A stretch of 64,000 nucleotides of DNA from contig CP124756.1 of assembly GCA_029972225.1 (NCBI GenBank), positions 682,001 through 746,000 on the forward strand, written 5' to 3'. The position numbers and the translations under genes are program-made. Positions within the stretch are counted from its first letter, which is position 1. Each line of letters opens with the position of its first letter. Source of the stretch: Candidatus Thiothrix putei (GTDB taxonomy: Bacteria > Pseudomonadota > Gammaproteobacteria > Thiotrichales > Thiotrichaceae). The notes under the pieces are model-generated. The model was not told the origin of the DNA. It ran no database searches and was given only the letters and a program-made list of their open reading frames with translations. Of the stretch, positions 1 through 10,953 are shown piece by piece.

Positions 1-672
1 AGCAACGCTGTCGCGTTCGTAACCATCGGCATCTGGCTCTTTATTATTGGCGGTGGCGTTGAAACCGTCGGTTTGTTCCGTGCCTGCATTGAGGTTGTAC
101 CAGGTTGTCGTATTACCGCCCGCCAGATTGACGTTGGCTTTTTGAGTATTGTTACTGCCTGCACTGATGCTGATTTCCGGCTGGAAACCCTTGCCGCCTT
201 TGCGGGTGAAAATTTGGATGACACCACCAATCGCTTCCGACCCGTACAAGCTGGAACGCGGGCCACGCACGACTTCGATACGTTCTACCTGATCCAGTGG
301 CAAGTCTTCAAATGCCACCGTACCCGTGGTTGCTGAACCCATTTTAATGCCGTCAACCAGCACCAAGACGTGGCTGGAATTCGTGCCCCGGATAAATACC
401 GAGGTCGCTTTGCCTACGCCACCGCTGTTGCTCAGGGTAATACCGGGTAAACGCCGCAATACTTCCGGCACACTCGTCGCCTGATAGTGCTCAATGTCTT
501 TACGGGTAATAATGCTGACGGGGGCTAAGGTTTCGTCAACGGTACGGGCTTTGCGGTCAGCCGTGACAACGATTTCATCGAGGGTGGTGGCATCTTCTGC
601 CAATACCAGCGGGGATGCCAACAGGCAAAGGGTAACAGTGCCGAACTGCGCGGCAAGAGGGGATAATTTCAT
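1..672 (-). CDS. btuB: TonB-dependent cobalamin receptor BtuB, N-terminal part (runs off the window)
   Basis: This is the first 224 codons of an outer-membrane TonB-dependent receptor; the barrel lies beyond base 1. The start has a typical signal peptide (about residues 1-25, ending SPLVLA) followed by a TonB-box-like stretch (DEIVVTADR). A plug domain follows with the hallmarks RRLPGITLSNSGG, FIRGTNSSHVLVLVDG and VERIEVVRGPRSSLYGS. These plug motifs are those of the BtuB family, which moves vitamin B12 across the outer membrane using TonB energy. A cobalamin riboswitch lies directly upstream on the same strand, which strongly supports B12 or another corrinoid as substrate. Family assignment is firm; exact substrate is inferred from the riboswitch. 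Confidence 0.9.
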   Translation of the reverse strand, partial: MKLSPLAAQFGTVTLCLLASPLVLAEDATTLDEIVVTADRKARTVDETLAPVSIITRKDIEHYQATSVPEVLRRLPGITLSNSGGVGKATSVFIRGTNSSHVLVLVDGIKMGSATTGTVAFEDLPLDQVERIEVVRGPRSSLYGSEAIGGVIQIFTRKGGKGFQPEISISAGSNNTQKANVNLAGGNTTTWYNLNAGTEQTDGFNATANNKEPDADGYERDSVA

Positions 673-689
673 GGGGTATGGATTTCCGT

Positions 690-885
690 AACGATGCGCC
701 CATCGCGCACGTGTGTGAAGACGACTCGCTAGAGTCGCGCCTTGTCAGGCCGGTATCGGACTTATCAGGTTGATTGAACCTGCTTACCGTTGCGAGGGCA
801 GTGTGGGGCTTGCACCCACTTCCCGTTTAACGCTTCCCGAAAACGATGAAGCGCACCTGAACAGGAGAGGCAAACTACGGGATTA
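690..885 (-). promoter_or_regulatory. Cobalamin (adenosylcobalamin) riboswitch
   Basis: Reading the minus strand, the region carries the conserved cobalamin-riboswitch blocks in order: GGGAAGTGGGTGCAAGCCCC, then CTGCCCTCGCAACGGTAAGC, then AAGTCCGATACCGGCCTGAC. The leader ends just before the btuB start, with a further GC-rich hairpin (GCGCGATGGGCGCATCG) near the start codon that could act as expression platform. Such riboswitches shut off B12 uptake or synthesis genes when the cofactor is plentiful. Outer boundaries are approximate. Confidence 0.9.
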
Positions 886-910
886 TTCCAGCAGAGTCAA
901 ACCTTTCGCA

Positions 911-2884
911 TTACCAGCGTTGCGACCAGAAATTCCCATTGTGGAAGTAATGCACGTAATCGCCAATCATCACGCTGCGGTCATTCTGCGGGTAGCTCCA
1001 ATATTCTTCGCGCCCACGCTCAGTAATCAGCGGGGGCAACTGACGGATCTTCTTGGCAGCTTTATCCACTTCAAACCGGTACAGCCCGGTTTGGGTGTGA
1101 CCGTAATAATCGGACGGTTGCCCCTGCATTCCTGCTTGCGGGGTATCGTGTAACTTAATCGGCAACGCTACCCGCAAATCCGTACCCACGGGCAACACGC
1201 TAACCGCATGGTGATCGTGCAGCGCGGCGGAATCGGTGCCGCGTTTGCCGAGAATCAGCTTATCGACTTCTTTCATCTCACCCGGTTTGCTGGTGTCGAA
1301 CAGGGAAAGTTTCATGCCTTGATACCATGCGCCCCGGAACTCACCCTGTGGGTCGGGCAGCGCATCTTTGCCAATGCCCAGCAGCAAGTGTTTGCCGACG
1401 GGGTGCAAGTAGTCAGAGAAGCCGGGGATTTCCAACTCGCCTGCGATGTACGGATCTTGCGGGTTGGTCAAATCCAGCACATACAGCGGGTCAGTGCTGC
1501 GGAAGGTGATTAAATACGCCTGATCACCGACAAAGCGCGAAGCGTAAAGCTGTTCTTCGGGTTTGCCGATGTGTTGCGGGCGCTTGCGGTTGGGCAATTG
1601 TGAGACCAGTTGCAAACCGTCTTTGCCGCCTTCTTTGAGGATGCTGAGAATGCCGGGCGATTTGCCGTAAGGGGCGGTAATCGCCATTGATGGGTCACTG
1701 AATTGGTCATTTTGGGTAATGACGCGCAAATAGCCATCCTGTTCGCTGAAACGGAAGGAGGCTTCCTGCCCGCTCAAATGCCCCGGCACGAAGCCGCTAC
1801 CACGGTAAGCAATGTCAGTGCCGGTGAACGCAAACTTATGAATGCCGGTATTGCTGCGAGCGCCTTGCGCTTGGTTGTATTGGTAGTCGGTGGTGGCAAG
1901 GTAGAGCGCTTGCGGTGAGGCGTACAAGGTGTCGGTATTGCCCACGTAGCAACGGCTTTTGAAGCGGAAGTCGGCGGCGTTCAAGTCAACGGCGACCACG
2001 CTGATAATATTGTTGCTGTAATAGCCGGAATCCGCATCAGCCGTCTTGGGCGGGCGGTTGACGTAGCAATCATCCGCCGTGACCAATGAGCCTGTTTTAC
2101 CATCAGCGGTGCGATAGGTAGGCAGAAAGTCTTGTGCGGTGAGTTTATCCAGCCCGCTATTCATGTTGATTTGTGGGTAACTTTGCAATACCAGATACAG
2201 CGTATCACCCACGCGGCGACTGGCGTTGAGATTGCCATCCAATTGCACTTGCAGGGTGGACGCGGCTTTTTCAGGCTGGCGCACGTCTATGTAGTTCAAT
2301 TCTGTTTGTTGTGGACGCGGCATCATGTAAGGTGGTGGCATCATACGCGCTGTTCCGGCGGGCATCGGCATGGGAACAGGCATGGCTTGATACGCATTGC
2401 CTAGTGTCACCAGACGGCGTTGTTTACCGGCGAGGTAAAGATTTTGCAGGCTGCTGCCTTCGGGCAGGGTCAGGCGTTTGACTTCTTGTAGGTTTTTGCC
2501 GCCGTCGTTGATCTGCATAATCCGCAGGGTGTTGTCTTGGTAATGCTGGTTATTGGGTGCGCCGATGGCGTAGACATGGCGACCGTCGGTTTTAATGAGG
2601 TCAGCTTCATCGACCCCGCGCTCTTGCAGATTGGTGGTGGAAAAAGCAGGCGCTCTGGCGGCAACAGATGCGGCAGCAGGCGCAGGCGCTGCGACAGGCG
2701 CTCCCAGTGACGGGGAATAGCGAGGTTGCTGATAGGATTTCAGCAAGTAATCGCGTAATTCTGCGGCGTTGGTTTTCTGTAATCCCCCGTTGTCGTTATC
2801 AATCGGTGCGTCTAACGAGGCGCAGGAAATTAACCAAGGTACATAGAGTACAGGTAAAAAGCGGGCGAATGTTGTTGTTTTCAT
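911..2884 (-). CDS. Beta-propeller domain lipoprotein (copy 1)
   Basis: A 657-residue secreted protein of the beta-propeller-domain family (the PF09826 type). A signal peptide ends in a plausible lipobox (LISC, Cys 21), so it is probably an anchored lipoprotein. After an Ala/Pro-rich linker, the conserved entry motif VDEADLIKTDGRHVYAIG starts a long repetitive beta-rich domain that fills the rest of the chain. Typical sentences of the family are visible: DDCYVNRPP, DPLYVLDLTNPQDP, GYLRVITQNDQ. The function of the family is unknown. A paralogue sits at 12453-14468. Gene is monocistronic by position, divergent from rlmA with about 80 bp between starts. Confidence 0.85.
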   Translation of the reverse strand: MKTTTFARFLPVLYVPWLISCASLDAPIDNDNGGLQKTNAAELRDYLLKSYQQPRYSPSLGAPVAAPAPAAASVAARAPAFSTTNLQERGVDEADLIKTDGRHVYAIGAPNNQHYQDNTLRIMQINDGGKNLQEVKRLTLPEGSSLQNLYLAGKQRRLVTLGNAYQAMPVPMPMPAGTARMMPPPYMMPRPQQTELNYIDVRQPEKAASTLQVQLDGNLNASRRVGDTLYLVLQSYPQINMNSGLDKLTAQDFLPTYRTADGKTGSLVTADDCYVNRPPKTADADSGYYSNNIISVVAVDLNAADFRFKSRCYVGNTDTLYASPQALYLATTDYQYNQAQGARSNTGIHKFAFTGTDIAYRGSGFVPGHLSGQEASFRFSEQDGYLRVITQNDQFSDPSMAITAPYGKSPGILSILKEGGKDGLQLVSQLPNRKRPQHIGKPEEQLYASRFVGDQAYLITFRSTDPLYVLDLTNPQDPYIAGELEIPGFSDYLHPVGKHLLLGIGKDALPDPQGEFRGAWYQGMKLSLFDTSKPGEMKEVDKLILGKRGTDSAALHDHHAVSVLPVGTDLRVALPIKLHDTPQAGMQGQPSDYYGHTQTGLYRFEVDKAAKKIRQLPPLITERGREEYWSYPQNDRSVMIGDYVHYFHNGNFWSQRW

Positions 2885-2964
2885 GGCGACTCCCTTGTTT
2901 GCATTTTATCTCGCTTATGATCATATTCTAGTCCAACAGTTCCATTGTGAAGGTGATATACCGC

Positions 2965-3801
2965 ATGAATCCCGTGTTTTGGCGTTGTCCGTTATGTAAT
3001 GAATCGCTGACTTTGGTCGAGCGTACTTGGGTGTGTGCCAACCGCCACAGTTTCGACCGTGCGAAAGAAGGTTACGTGAACCTGCTGTTGGTTAACCGCA
3101 AGCATTCGGCTGACCCCGGTGACAACAAAGCGATGTTGGATAGCCGTCGCTATTTCCTGCAACAGGGATTTTACGCGCCGTTGGCAATGGCATTGGTGGC
3201 GGCGATTCGTGAGCATTTCCCTGACACGGAGCAAGCGCTGACAGTGTTGGATGCAGGCTGTGGCGAAGGCTATTACCTCAACCAACTCGTGCAATCCCTC
3301 GGTGCTAACGTGCAAGGCTACGGCACGGATATTTCGCGGGCAGCGATGCGGCTGGCGGCGAAACAGTACCCAGCGTTGTCATTCGCGGTGGCTTCTAGCT
3401 TTGCTGTGCCGTTGGCGGATGCATCGGTGGATGTGTTGGTGCGCGTGTTTGCGCCTGCCTCTGAAGCGGAGATTGTGCGCGTGTTGAAACCGGGCGGGCT
3501 GTATTTGTGGGCATACCCTGCCGCCCAACATTTGTTCGAGTTGCGCCAGTTGATTTACGACACGCCGCAACCGCATACGGTGGAGGAATTGCCGCCGCTG
3601 GATGGGATGCAGGAATGCCCGCCATTGTCGGTGAATTACCCTGTCACCTTGCCGGATCAGGCAAGTATTGCGGCATTGTTGCACATGACCCCGTATTACT
3701 GGTCAGCGAGTGCCGCAAAACAAGCCGATTGCCACCACTTAGCGTCATTGAATTTGACGGTGGATTTTGCCGTGCGGATGATGCGCAAAGTGATTAACTG
3801 A
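2965..3801 (+). CDS. rlmA: 23S rRNA (guanine-N1)-methyltransferase, RlmA type
   Basis: A 278-residue protein matching RlmA/RrmA, which methylates N1 of a guanine (G745 in E. coli) in 23S rRNA using S-adenosylmethionine. The N-terminus has the zinc-binding pattern C-x2-C ... C-x3-H (CPLC, CANRH) followed by SFDRAKEGYVNLL, the family signature. The class I methyltransferase motif I is LDAGCGEGYY. A GTG start 18 bases upstream is possible, but the ATG at 2965 follows a GAAGGTGAT ribosome-binding site and gives the normal family start next to the zinc finger. The gene precedes gdhA by 13 bp and may be co-transcribed with it. Confidence 0.85.
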   Translation: MNPVFWRCPLCNESLTLVERTWVCANRHSFDRAKEGYVNLLLVNRKHSADPGDNKAMLDSRRYFLQQGFYAPLAMALVAAIREHFPDTEQALTVLDAGCGEGYYLNQLVQSLGANVQGYGTDISRAAMRLAAKQYPALSFAVASSFAVPLADASVDVLVRVFAPASEAEIVRVLKPGGLYLWAYPAAQHLFELRQLIYDTPQPHTVEELPPLDGMQECPPLSVNYPVTLPDQASIAALLHMTPYYWSASAAKQADCHHLASLNLTVDFAVRMMRKVIN

Positions 3802-3811
3802 GCGGATGTAG

Positions 3812-5518
<1,707 letters not shown>

Positions 5519-5522
<4 letters not shown>

Positions 5523-6058
5523 GCGTAAACCTTTGGCAAAAATACCACACGTAATATCACTGCACAGGCAATTCCCAGCAGTGCACCGACCAGCACATCA
5601 CTCGGCCAATGCACTTGCAAATATAGCCTAGACATCATCACCGCGATCACAACACCCGCGAAGACAATGCCCCCGCCGACCCGCAGCGTAGGTGGTAACA
5701 AAAACCACAGTGCCACAAAAAACGCGGCGGCTTGTGCCGAATGCGCACTGGGAAATGCCGAATCTACCGGCATCGCGGTCAATGTCTCAAACAACGCTGG
5801 GCGTGGACGTTCAAACCACGCCTTGAGCGCAAAAGCCAACGCACTTGCCAGCAGTAACACCGCAGGCAAATACGTGCTGTGTAACGATAGCACGGGGGCA
5901 TATCCCAAACGCCATACCACCACAATACCTAACGCACTCAGGGGTACTAACAACCACAGCGACCCTAACCAGGTAACAGATGCAAAAAAATGATCCAGAT
6001 ACGGGGAGCGCAAACCGTGGAAAATGCCCAAGATCTGGCTATCCAAGACGTTTAGCAT
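5519..6058 (-). CDS. PAP2-family membrane phosphatase
   Basis: A 179-residue membrane protein with the three-part phosphatase signature of the PAP2 superfamily: KAWFERPRP, PSAHSAQAAAF (Ala replacing the usual Gly of PSGH) and SRLYLQVHWPSDVLVG. These give the Arg, two His and Asp of the active site. Likely substrates are phosphatidate or undecaprenyl pyrophosphate. The ATG at 6058 was chosen rather than one 51 bp upstream because the upstream DUF2189 gene stops at 6060, giving tight coupling. It is followed by dgkA with a 4-bp overlap, so opposing kinase and phosphatase reactions are co-expressed. Confidence 0.88.
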
Positions 6059-6059
6059 G

Positions 6060-6875
6060 TCATTTTTCCTGCACCATGTCGCGGTAAGCGTGCCAACTCG
6101 CATGGGCAATCAAGGGCATCGCAATAATCAAACCGAGATCAAAGGTTGCAATCCCTAGGCCAATAACGACGGTGATGGTGAGTGCCCACAGCAGCATGGT
6201 CAACGGGCTTTTGAAAACGGCACGCACACTGGTGGTCGCTGCTGTCACAATATCCACCTTACGTTCCAACAACATCTGGGCTGTCACCACACCCGTCATA
6301 AACGCAAACAACGCAAACAATAGCCCTACACCAAAGAAGGCCAGAATAAACATCCAGCCCTGTTCCATGGTGATTAAAGCATTCCATAGCCCTGCGTAAC
6401 CCGCCATATCGACCGACATTTGGTTAAAGAAAATACCGGTGATGACGGCTGATAAGCGCACCCAAAATACCATCATCATTCCCAATACCACGGCATATAG
6501 CCCAAGGCTAATAGCATTTTCCCGAATACCACGGAGAGATGACCAGAAGCGCGGAGCTTGCCCCTGTTCAATTTGATGACTCAAGCCATACAAGCCTAAG
6601 GCAAGGAAAGGGCCTACCAGTAAAAAGCCGGTGCTGGCTGCCACAAAAAACGCCGGGTTAGCAGCTGAGACGATGCTCATTAGAATACCGACTATGGCGA
6701 ACATAATTCCGTAAGCTAAACTGGCTGAAGGGTTGGCTTTCATATCCGCCCAGCCTTGCCGCAGCCAACGCATAATCGCGGCAGGTTCAACGTGTTGGAC
6801 GGGGTAACTTTTGAATAATTGTTCGGCGTGAGGAGCACTGGAAACCCCAGCCGATTTACTTGCAATCTGTGCCAT
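6060..6875 (-). CDS. DUF2189 family integral membrane protein
   Basis: A 271-residue protein with about six hydrophobic segments after an N-terminal cytoplasmic stretch. The segment WLRQGWADMKANPSASLAYG is characteristic of DUF2189 proteins, which have no assigned biochemical role and are often placed near respiratory or envelope genes. A good ribosome-binding site (GGAGG) precedes the start. First gene of the apparent DUF2189-PAP2-dgkA operon, so a role connected with membrane lipids is possible but only inferred. Confidence 0.8.
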   Translation of the reverse strand: MAQIASKSAGVSSAPHAEQLFKSYPVQHVEPAAIMRWLRQGWADMKANPSASLAYGIMFAIVGILMSIVSAANPAFFVAASTGFLLVGPFLALGLYGLSHQIEQGQAPRFWSSLRGIRENAISLGLYAVVLGMMMVFWVRLSAVITGIFFNQMSVDMAGYAGLWNALITMEQGWMFILAFFGVGLLFALFAFMTGVVTAQMLLERKVDIVTAATTSVRAVFKSPLTMLLWALTITVVIGLGIATFDLGLIIAMPLIAHASWHAYRDMVQEK

Positions 6876-6996
6876 GGTAAACCTCCTGTGAGAACACTTT
6901 GTTGGTTAATACCCTAACGTTTTACTAGGGATTGGAATCAATGTAGTGTGAAAAATTCTCAACGACAACAAACCCTTATGGAAATACGGAAAATTT

Positions 6997-7803
6997 ATGT
7001 CTAAAAAACGTGCTATTCCTGTCTTCGAGCACTCGATTATCGAAACCCACTGCCATCTGGATTATTTGGAAGGTGACGCGCTGGACGCTGCTTTGCAAGC
7101 CGCCCGCGAGGTGAATGTTGAACGTATTATTACCATTGCGGTTTCGCCAGATAATCTGGAAAAAGTCATGGCGTTGGTGCAGCACTACCCGCAAGTCTGG
7201 GGAACACAGGGCATTCACCCCCACGATGCCAACGATTACAGCGACGCGGTGGATGCGCAAATTCGCACCAATGCGTTGCACGAGAAGATACTAGCGATTG
7301 GCGAAATCGGGTTGGATTACCATTACGACTATTCGGATCGAGCCAAACAGCGCGATGCCTTCGAGCGCCAGTTGCAGATAGCGATTGATCTGAGCTTGCC
7401 GATTGTGGTGCATACCCGCGAGGCAGATGAGGATACGCAAGCCATTTTGCGTCAGTTCGTGGGACAAATGCCGAAGCGAGGGGTGATTCACAGCTTCACG
7501 TCGGGGAAGGGGTTGGCGGAATATTGCCTTGGGGAAGGCTTTTGTCTGGGCTTTAACGGTATTAGCACGTTTAAAGCGGCGGACAATGTGCGTGAAATTA
7601 TTAGTATCACGCCCATCGGGCAAATTCTGTTTGAAACTGATGCGCCGTATTTGACACCGATTCCTTACCGTGGGCATAAGAATGAGCCGAAGTATTTGCC
7701 GTTTATTGCCGAGCAGGTGGCTGCGGTGAAAGGTGTGCCGTTAGAAACATTGTTGCCGCAGGTGTGGAAGAATAGCGTGGAGCTGTTCTTCTACGGTAAT
7801 TAG
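6997..7803 (+). CDS. TatD-family metal-dependent hydrolase (DNase)
   Basis: A 268-residue amidohydrolase-fold nuclease of the TatD family. The metal ligands are all visible: THCHLD near residue 18, GEIGLDYHY, VVHTREAD, the HSF of VIHSFTSG, and FETDAPYLTP. Full family length and no frame problems. TatD proteins act as 3'-5' exonucleases in repair and nucleic-acid turnover; which paralogue this is (TatD, YcfH or YjjV type) cannot be told from this reading. Convergent with the next small gene, with a 4-bp overlap of the stop region. Confidence 0.88.
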   Translation: MSKKRAIPVFEHSIIETHCHLDYLEGDALDAALQAAREVNVERIITIAVSPDNLEKVMALVQHYPQVWGTQGIHPHDANDYSDAVDAQIRTNALHEKILAIGEIGLDYHYDYSDRAKQRDAFERQLQIAIDLSLPIVVHTREADEDTQAILRQFVGQMPKRGVIHSFTSGKGLAEYCLGEGFCLGFNGISTFKAADNVREIISITPIGQILFETDAPYLTPIPYRGHKNEPKYLPFIAEQVAAVKGVPLETLLPQVWKNSVELFFYGN

Positions 7804-7958
7804 CTTTTCATAATAAAATACGTGCCTGCGGCAGCGACGCCCATCCATAAAATGACCGCGCCGATGCCGAGCATTTCTGACAGTGTGCCCATGAAAACCA
7901 GTATCAATAAGGCTAAGGCCAGCAAGCCGTTACCCAGCCAAAAATTGGTGTTTTTCAT
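7800..7958 (-). CDS. Small two-helix membrane protein, unknown
   Basis: A 52-residue ORF starting MKNTNFWLGNG with two hydrophobic helices (about 9-26 and 30-48) separated by SEML. It is not recognised. The ATG at 7958 is preferred over one 72 bp upstream because it puts the first helix at the N-terminus and follows a GGATAG sequence. It lies downstream of the HtrA-type protease on the same strand with a 95-bp gap. Confidence 0.5.
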   Translation of the reverse strand: MKNTNFWLGNGLLALALLILVFMGTLSEMLGIGAVILWMGVAAAGTYFIMKS

Positions 7959-8053
7959 AATAGTATCTATCCAATTCAGTAAAGTGAAATAGTGTAGTGG
8001 AGGATAGCAGTGTTGTGCCGGTTCCATCACAAAATTTTCCCATCAATATTGGC

Positions 8054-9526
8054 TTACTGTTGGGCAAGTTCTTTATCCCAAGCAGCGACGTCTTTGGAGC
8101 GATCTTTGTGAATGCTGTATTGCTCCATGATGTCGTCGTGCTCACTGTCAGCGAGTTTGCGGTCAATCGCGACTTCGTAGCCGGAATAGTCTTCTAAAAT
8201 GATGAAGGGGGTCGTACTACTGCGTAAACGTTTGTAGAACTCTTCAAAGGTGTTGAAACGTTCACCATTGAGTTTTTTGATACTCAATGATGAGAGGTCG
8301 TGAAATCCTAAGTTGCCGGAGGCTGCCAGTACTTGGGTGATACTAATATCATCTTTTTTGTCTTTATCTTTACGCTCATCATAGTCTTCACGGGTTTGGC
8401 AGCCTTCGTAGACGTCGCTAGCCACGAAGACAAAACCACCATAAATGACGTAGCGCGGTTCTTTGTCGTAGGTGTAATCGCTTTCATCAGCCTTATCTAA
8501 CAGCAGTTTGACCTGTTGCGGTTTGCCATTACGCACGATGTCCAAGGTTAGCGTGTCCCCTACTTGATGCAAGTCGAGATAATGTTGAAAGTTAATGGTT
8601 TTGCGCTGGGTTAGCAGTGCTGTGCCGTCATCGTCAATGTTTTTGCCGTCAATATGGGTAATGACATCATTTTCTTGTAGCACTTTTTCAGCGGAAGTGT
8701 TCGCACAGACTTTGCTAATGAGGACGCCACTTTGTTCCTCATTTAATTGGTATTTTTGTTTTAGGGTTGGGCTAAGCAGATTTTGTATTTCCACTGAAAA
8801 TGAGGGGAAGCCGTCGTATTTGCCATCCGCTATGTCGGTGAGGAAGCGGTTGATCATGACGGTGGGGATGATGTAACCGATATTTTCGGCACTTTCATCA
8901 GATTTTTGCATCACCATGCCTGCCACTTTGCCATTGATAATCGCAGGGCCACCACTGTTGCCGGGATTAATCGCTGCGTCTATCTGGATGGCTTGGTAAG
9001 ACAGACCGCTGTGAACATAAGGCATGTATTCAATACGTGACACAATCCCACGTGTGGTACTGAGGGTGTCACCACCAATGGGGAAGCCATGCACCATGAT
9101 TTCTTGGTGAATATCAGGGAGTTCGCCCAAGGTGAGGGGGTTGCCTTTGGCAAAGAACGTTTCGTCTTTAATTTTGAGGACGGCAATATCCATTTCATGC
9201 GATACATACTCGACGGTTGCTTGGTAGCGTTTGGGCGTGCCATCGCGTTGGATTTCGACAAAAATATGATCGGCAACTACGTGTGCATTGGTGAGGATAC
9301 GCTTGCCTTCAATGATAAAGCCGGAGCCGCTGGAAGCGATGCTATCCGCATTCCAGGGGGAATAACTGGTTTGGGCTTTGCTAGTGACATAAATTTTGAC
9401 GATGGAGTTTTCCAGTATGTCTTGCGTTGGCGGTTCATCCGCCATAGTGGGGAAGGTGATGAATAATAATACTGCGGTTAGCAGGTATCGGCTGCTGTGA
9501 TAGAGGGCGCGAAACAGGGTAGGCAT
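8054..9526 (-). CDS. HtrA/Deg-type trypsin-like serine protease with PDZ domain
   Basis: A 490-residue exported serine protease. A signal peptide (residues 1 to about 29) is followed by a trypsin-like domain with the complete triad: His 82 in TNAHVV, Asp 113 in EMDIAVLK and Ser 191 in NPGNSGGPAI. A PDZ-like segment follows (ISKVCANTSAEKVLQENDVI), and then a long extra C-terminal region (GGFVFVASDVYEG onward). That architecture resembles Deg9-like enzymes rather than classical DegP, and family labels beyond S1C are uncertain. It probably acts in the periplasm on misfolded or specific proteins. Confidence 0.85.
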   Translation of the reverse strand: MPTLFRALYHSSRYLLTAVLLFITFPTMADEPPTQDILENSIVKIYVTSKAQTSYSPWNADSIASSGSGFIIEGKRILTNAHVVADHIFVEIQRDGTPKRYQATVEYVSHEMDIAVLKIKDETFFAKGNPLTLGELPDIHQEIMVHGFPIGGDTLSTTRGIVSRIEYMPYVHSGLSYQAIQIDAAINPGNSGGPAIINGKVAGMVMQKSDESAENIGYIIPTVMINRFLTDIADGKYDGFPSFSVEIQNLLSPTLKQKYQLNEEQSGVLISKVCANTSAEKVLQENDVITHIDGKNIDDDGTALLTQRKTINFQHYLDLHQVGDTLTLDIVRNGKPQQVKLLLDKADESDYTYDKEPRYVIYGGFVFVASDVYEGCQTREDYDERKDKDKKDDISITQVLAASGNLGFHDLSSLSIKKLNGERFNTFEEFYKRLRSSTTPFIILEDYSGYEVAIDRKLADSEHDDIMEQYSIHKDRSKDVAAWDKELAQQ

Positions 9527-9704
9527 AAGTGTGGCTCAAGTAGGCAAATAATGAAGGCATATTGTAGCGTAGAATCAACAGGAATGATTATTTTCCCGCC
9601 TTAAAAACAGGCTTTCAGGTTTGTCATTATACTTCTTGCGGGTCATTGTGCACGGTGAGGGGATTGATTACCCTCTAGGGCATTACTCATACTAGGATAC
9701 TACG

Positions 9705-10100
9705 ATGACTCCACAAACGATGAACGAAGCCGAAGAGCTGCTAGTGAAAGCCTTAGCGGGCGAATTGGAGGGCGATACTTTTATTCAACAATTGTTGGAA
9801 GTGACGCTATTCATGCCGATTTATGAAAAGCACCAGATTGGCGGTTTGCAGCCGACCACCAGTGATCAGGCAGTGCCACTGACCTTGGATGATGACGCAG
9901 GCAATAAAATCCTGATTTTATTCACCAGCCCGGATCGTGCCAAGGCGTTTGTACGCGATTTCCCAGGCTACGGCGGCGGTTTATTGGCGGAGTTTAAGTG
10001 GATTATTGAGAAAGTCGGTGTGGGTTATAGCATTTCGATCAACCCCGACCATGAGTTGGGGATTGATCTGGAAGTGGGAATGTTGCAAAACCTACACTAA
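9705..10100 (+). CDS. SseB-family protein
   Basis: A 131-residue soluble protein resembling the SseB N-terminal domain family: an N-terminal helix with NEAEELLVKAL, a beta-rich core (LILFTSPDRAKAF) and a C-terminal GYSISINPDHELGIDL typical of these proteins. SseB-like proteins were named after a type III secretion regulator, but most, including this one, have no tested role. Stand-alone gene, convergent with cysQ with a 9-bp overlap. Confidence 0.7.
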   Translation: MTPQTMNEAEELLVKALAGELEGDTFIQQLLEVTLFMPIYEKHQIGGLQPTTSDQAVPLTLDDDAGNKILILFTSPDRAKAFVRDFPGYGGGLLAEFKWIIEKVGVGYSISINPDHELGIDLEVGMLQNLH

Positions 10101-10883
10101 ATACTGCGACCAGTCGTGGTAGTCCTTGCCGAATACAAAGAAATGCGGGTTGAGCATGGAGTCTTTGGTGTTGTAGCGCATGGGTTGCATGTCGGTGCGG
10201 GTGAAATACCCACCGGCTTCTTCCACAATGATTTGTGCGGCGGCAGTATCCCATTCAGAGGTTAAACCGAGGCGTGGGTAAATGTCCGCCGAACCTTCAG
10301 CAACGCGACAGGCTTTGAGTATGCTGCCCATCACTGCGTACTCGTGTTCGCCAATGCGTTCCAAAAACTGCGGCATGATTGGGTCACGGTGCGATTTGCT
10401 GCCCATGACTTTGAGCGGCTTGCTGGTGGTGCGGGTGCTGATTGGGAGGGTTTCCCCGTTCATTTGCTTGAATGCGCCGCCGCCTTGGTGCGCAAACCAG
10501 GTTTCGTTTAATGCGGGGGCGTGAACAACACCGAGAATGGCTTGATTGTTATGTACTAATGCAATCAGGGTGCTGAATTCACCGTTGCGTTTGACGAATT
10601 CGCGGGTTCCGTCCAGCGGGTCAACCAGCCAGTAGGTTTGCCATTGGCTGCGTTCGCTAAAGGGTAACTGTGCGGATTCTTCTGAAAGTATAGGATAGTC
10701 GGGCGTTAATGCCTTCAGTGCATCGACAATATGATGGTGTGAGGCCATATCCGCAGCCGTGAGGGGTGAATCGTCATGTTTATGCTCCACCGCGAAGTCG
10801 ACCGTGTTGTATACAGCCATGATTTTATCGCCTGCTTCTTGAGCAATACGGACGGTGGCGTGGAGGAGGTTAGGCAAGTCCAT
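10092..10883 (-). CDS. cysQ: 3'(2'),5'-bisphosphate nucleotidase CysQ
   Basis: A 263-residue inositol-monophosphatase-superfamily enzyme that hydrolyses 3'-phosphoadenosine 5'-phosphate to AMP, relieving inhibition of sulfate assimilation. Metal-binding motifs are present: LSEESAQ, WLVDPLDGTREFV and SEWDTAAAQIIVEEAGG. The start at 10883 (MDLPNLLHATV) follows a GGGAA ribosome-binding site; a longer start 42 bp upstream adds residues not typical for the family. Confidence 0.9.
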   Translation of the reverse strand: MDLPNLLHATVRIAQEAGDKIMAVYNTVDFAVEHKHDDSPLTAADMASHHHIVDALKALTPDYPILSEESAQLPFSERSQWQTYWLVDPLDGTREFVKRNGEFSTLIALVHNNQAILGVVHAPALNETWFAHQGGGAFKQMNGETLPISTRTTSKPLKVMGSKSHRDPIMPQFLERIGEHEYAVMGSILKACRVAEGSADIYPRLGLTSEWDTAAAQIIVEEAGGYFTRTDMQPMRYNTKDSMLNPHFFVFGKDYHDWSQYLV

Positions 10884-10953
10884 GTGGTTTCCCTGTTGAT
10901 GTGTTTCGCGTTGGGAGGCTATCATGCTCAGATAGTCTTAAGCAAAAGTTGTT

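Noticed and set aside
911..2884. A quinoprotein dehydrogenase or WD40 protein for the propeller lipoproteins.
   Set aside because: The VDEADLIKTDG motif points to the dedicated beta-propeller domain family, not to PQQ or WD repeats.
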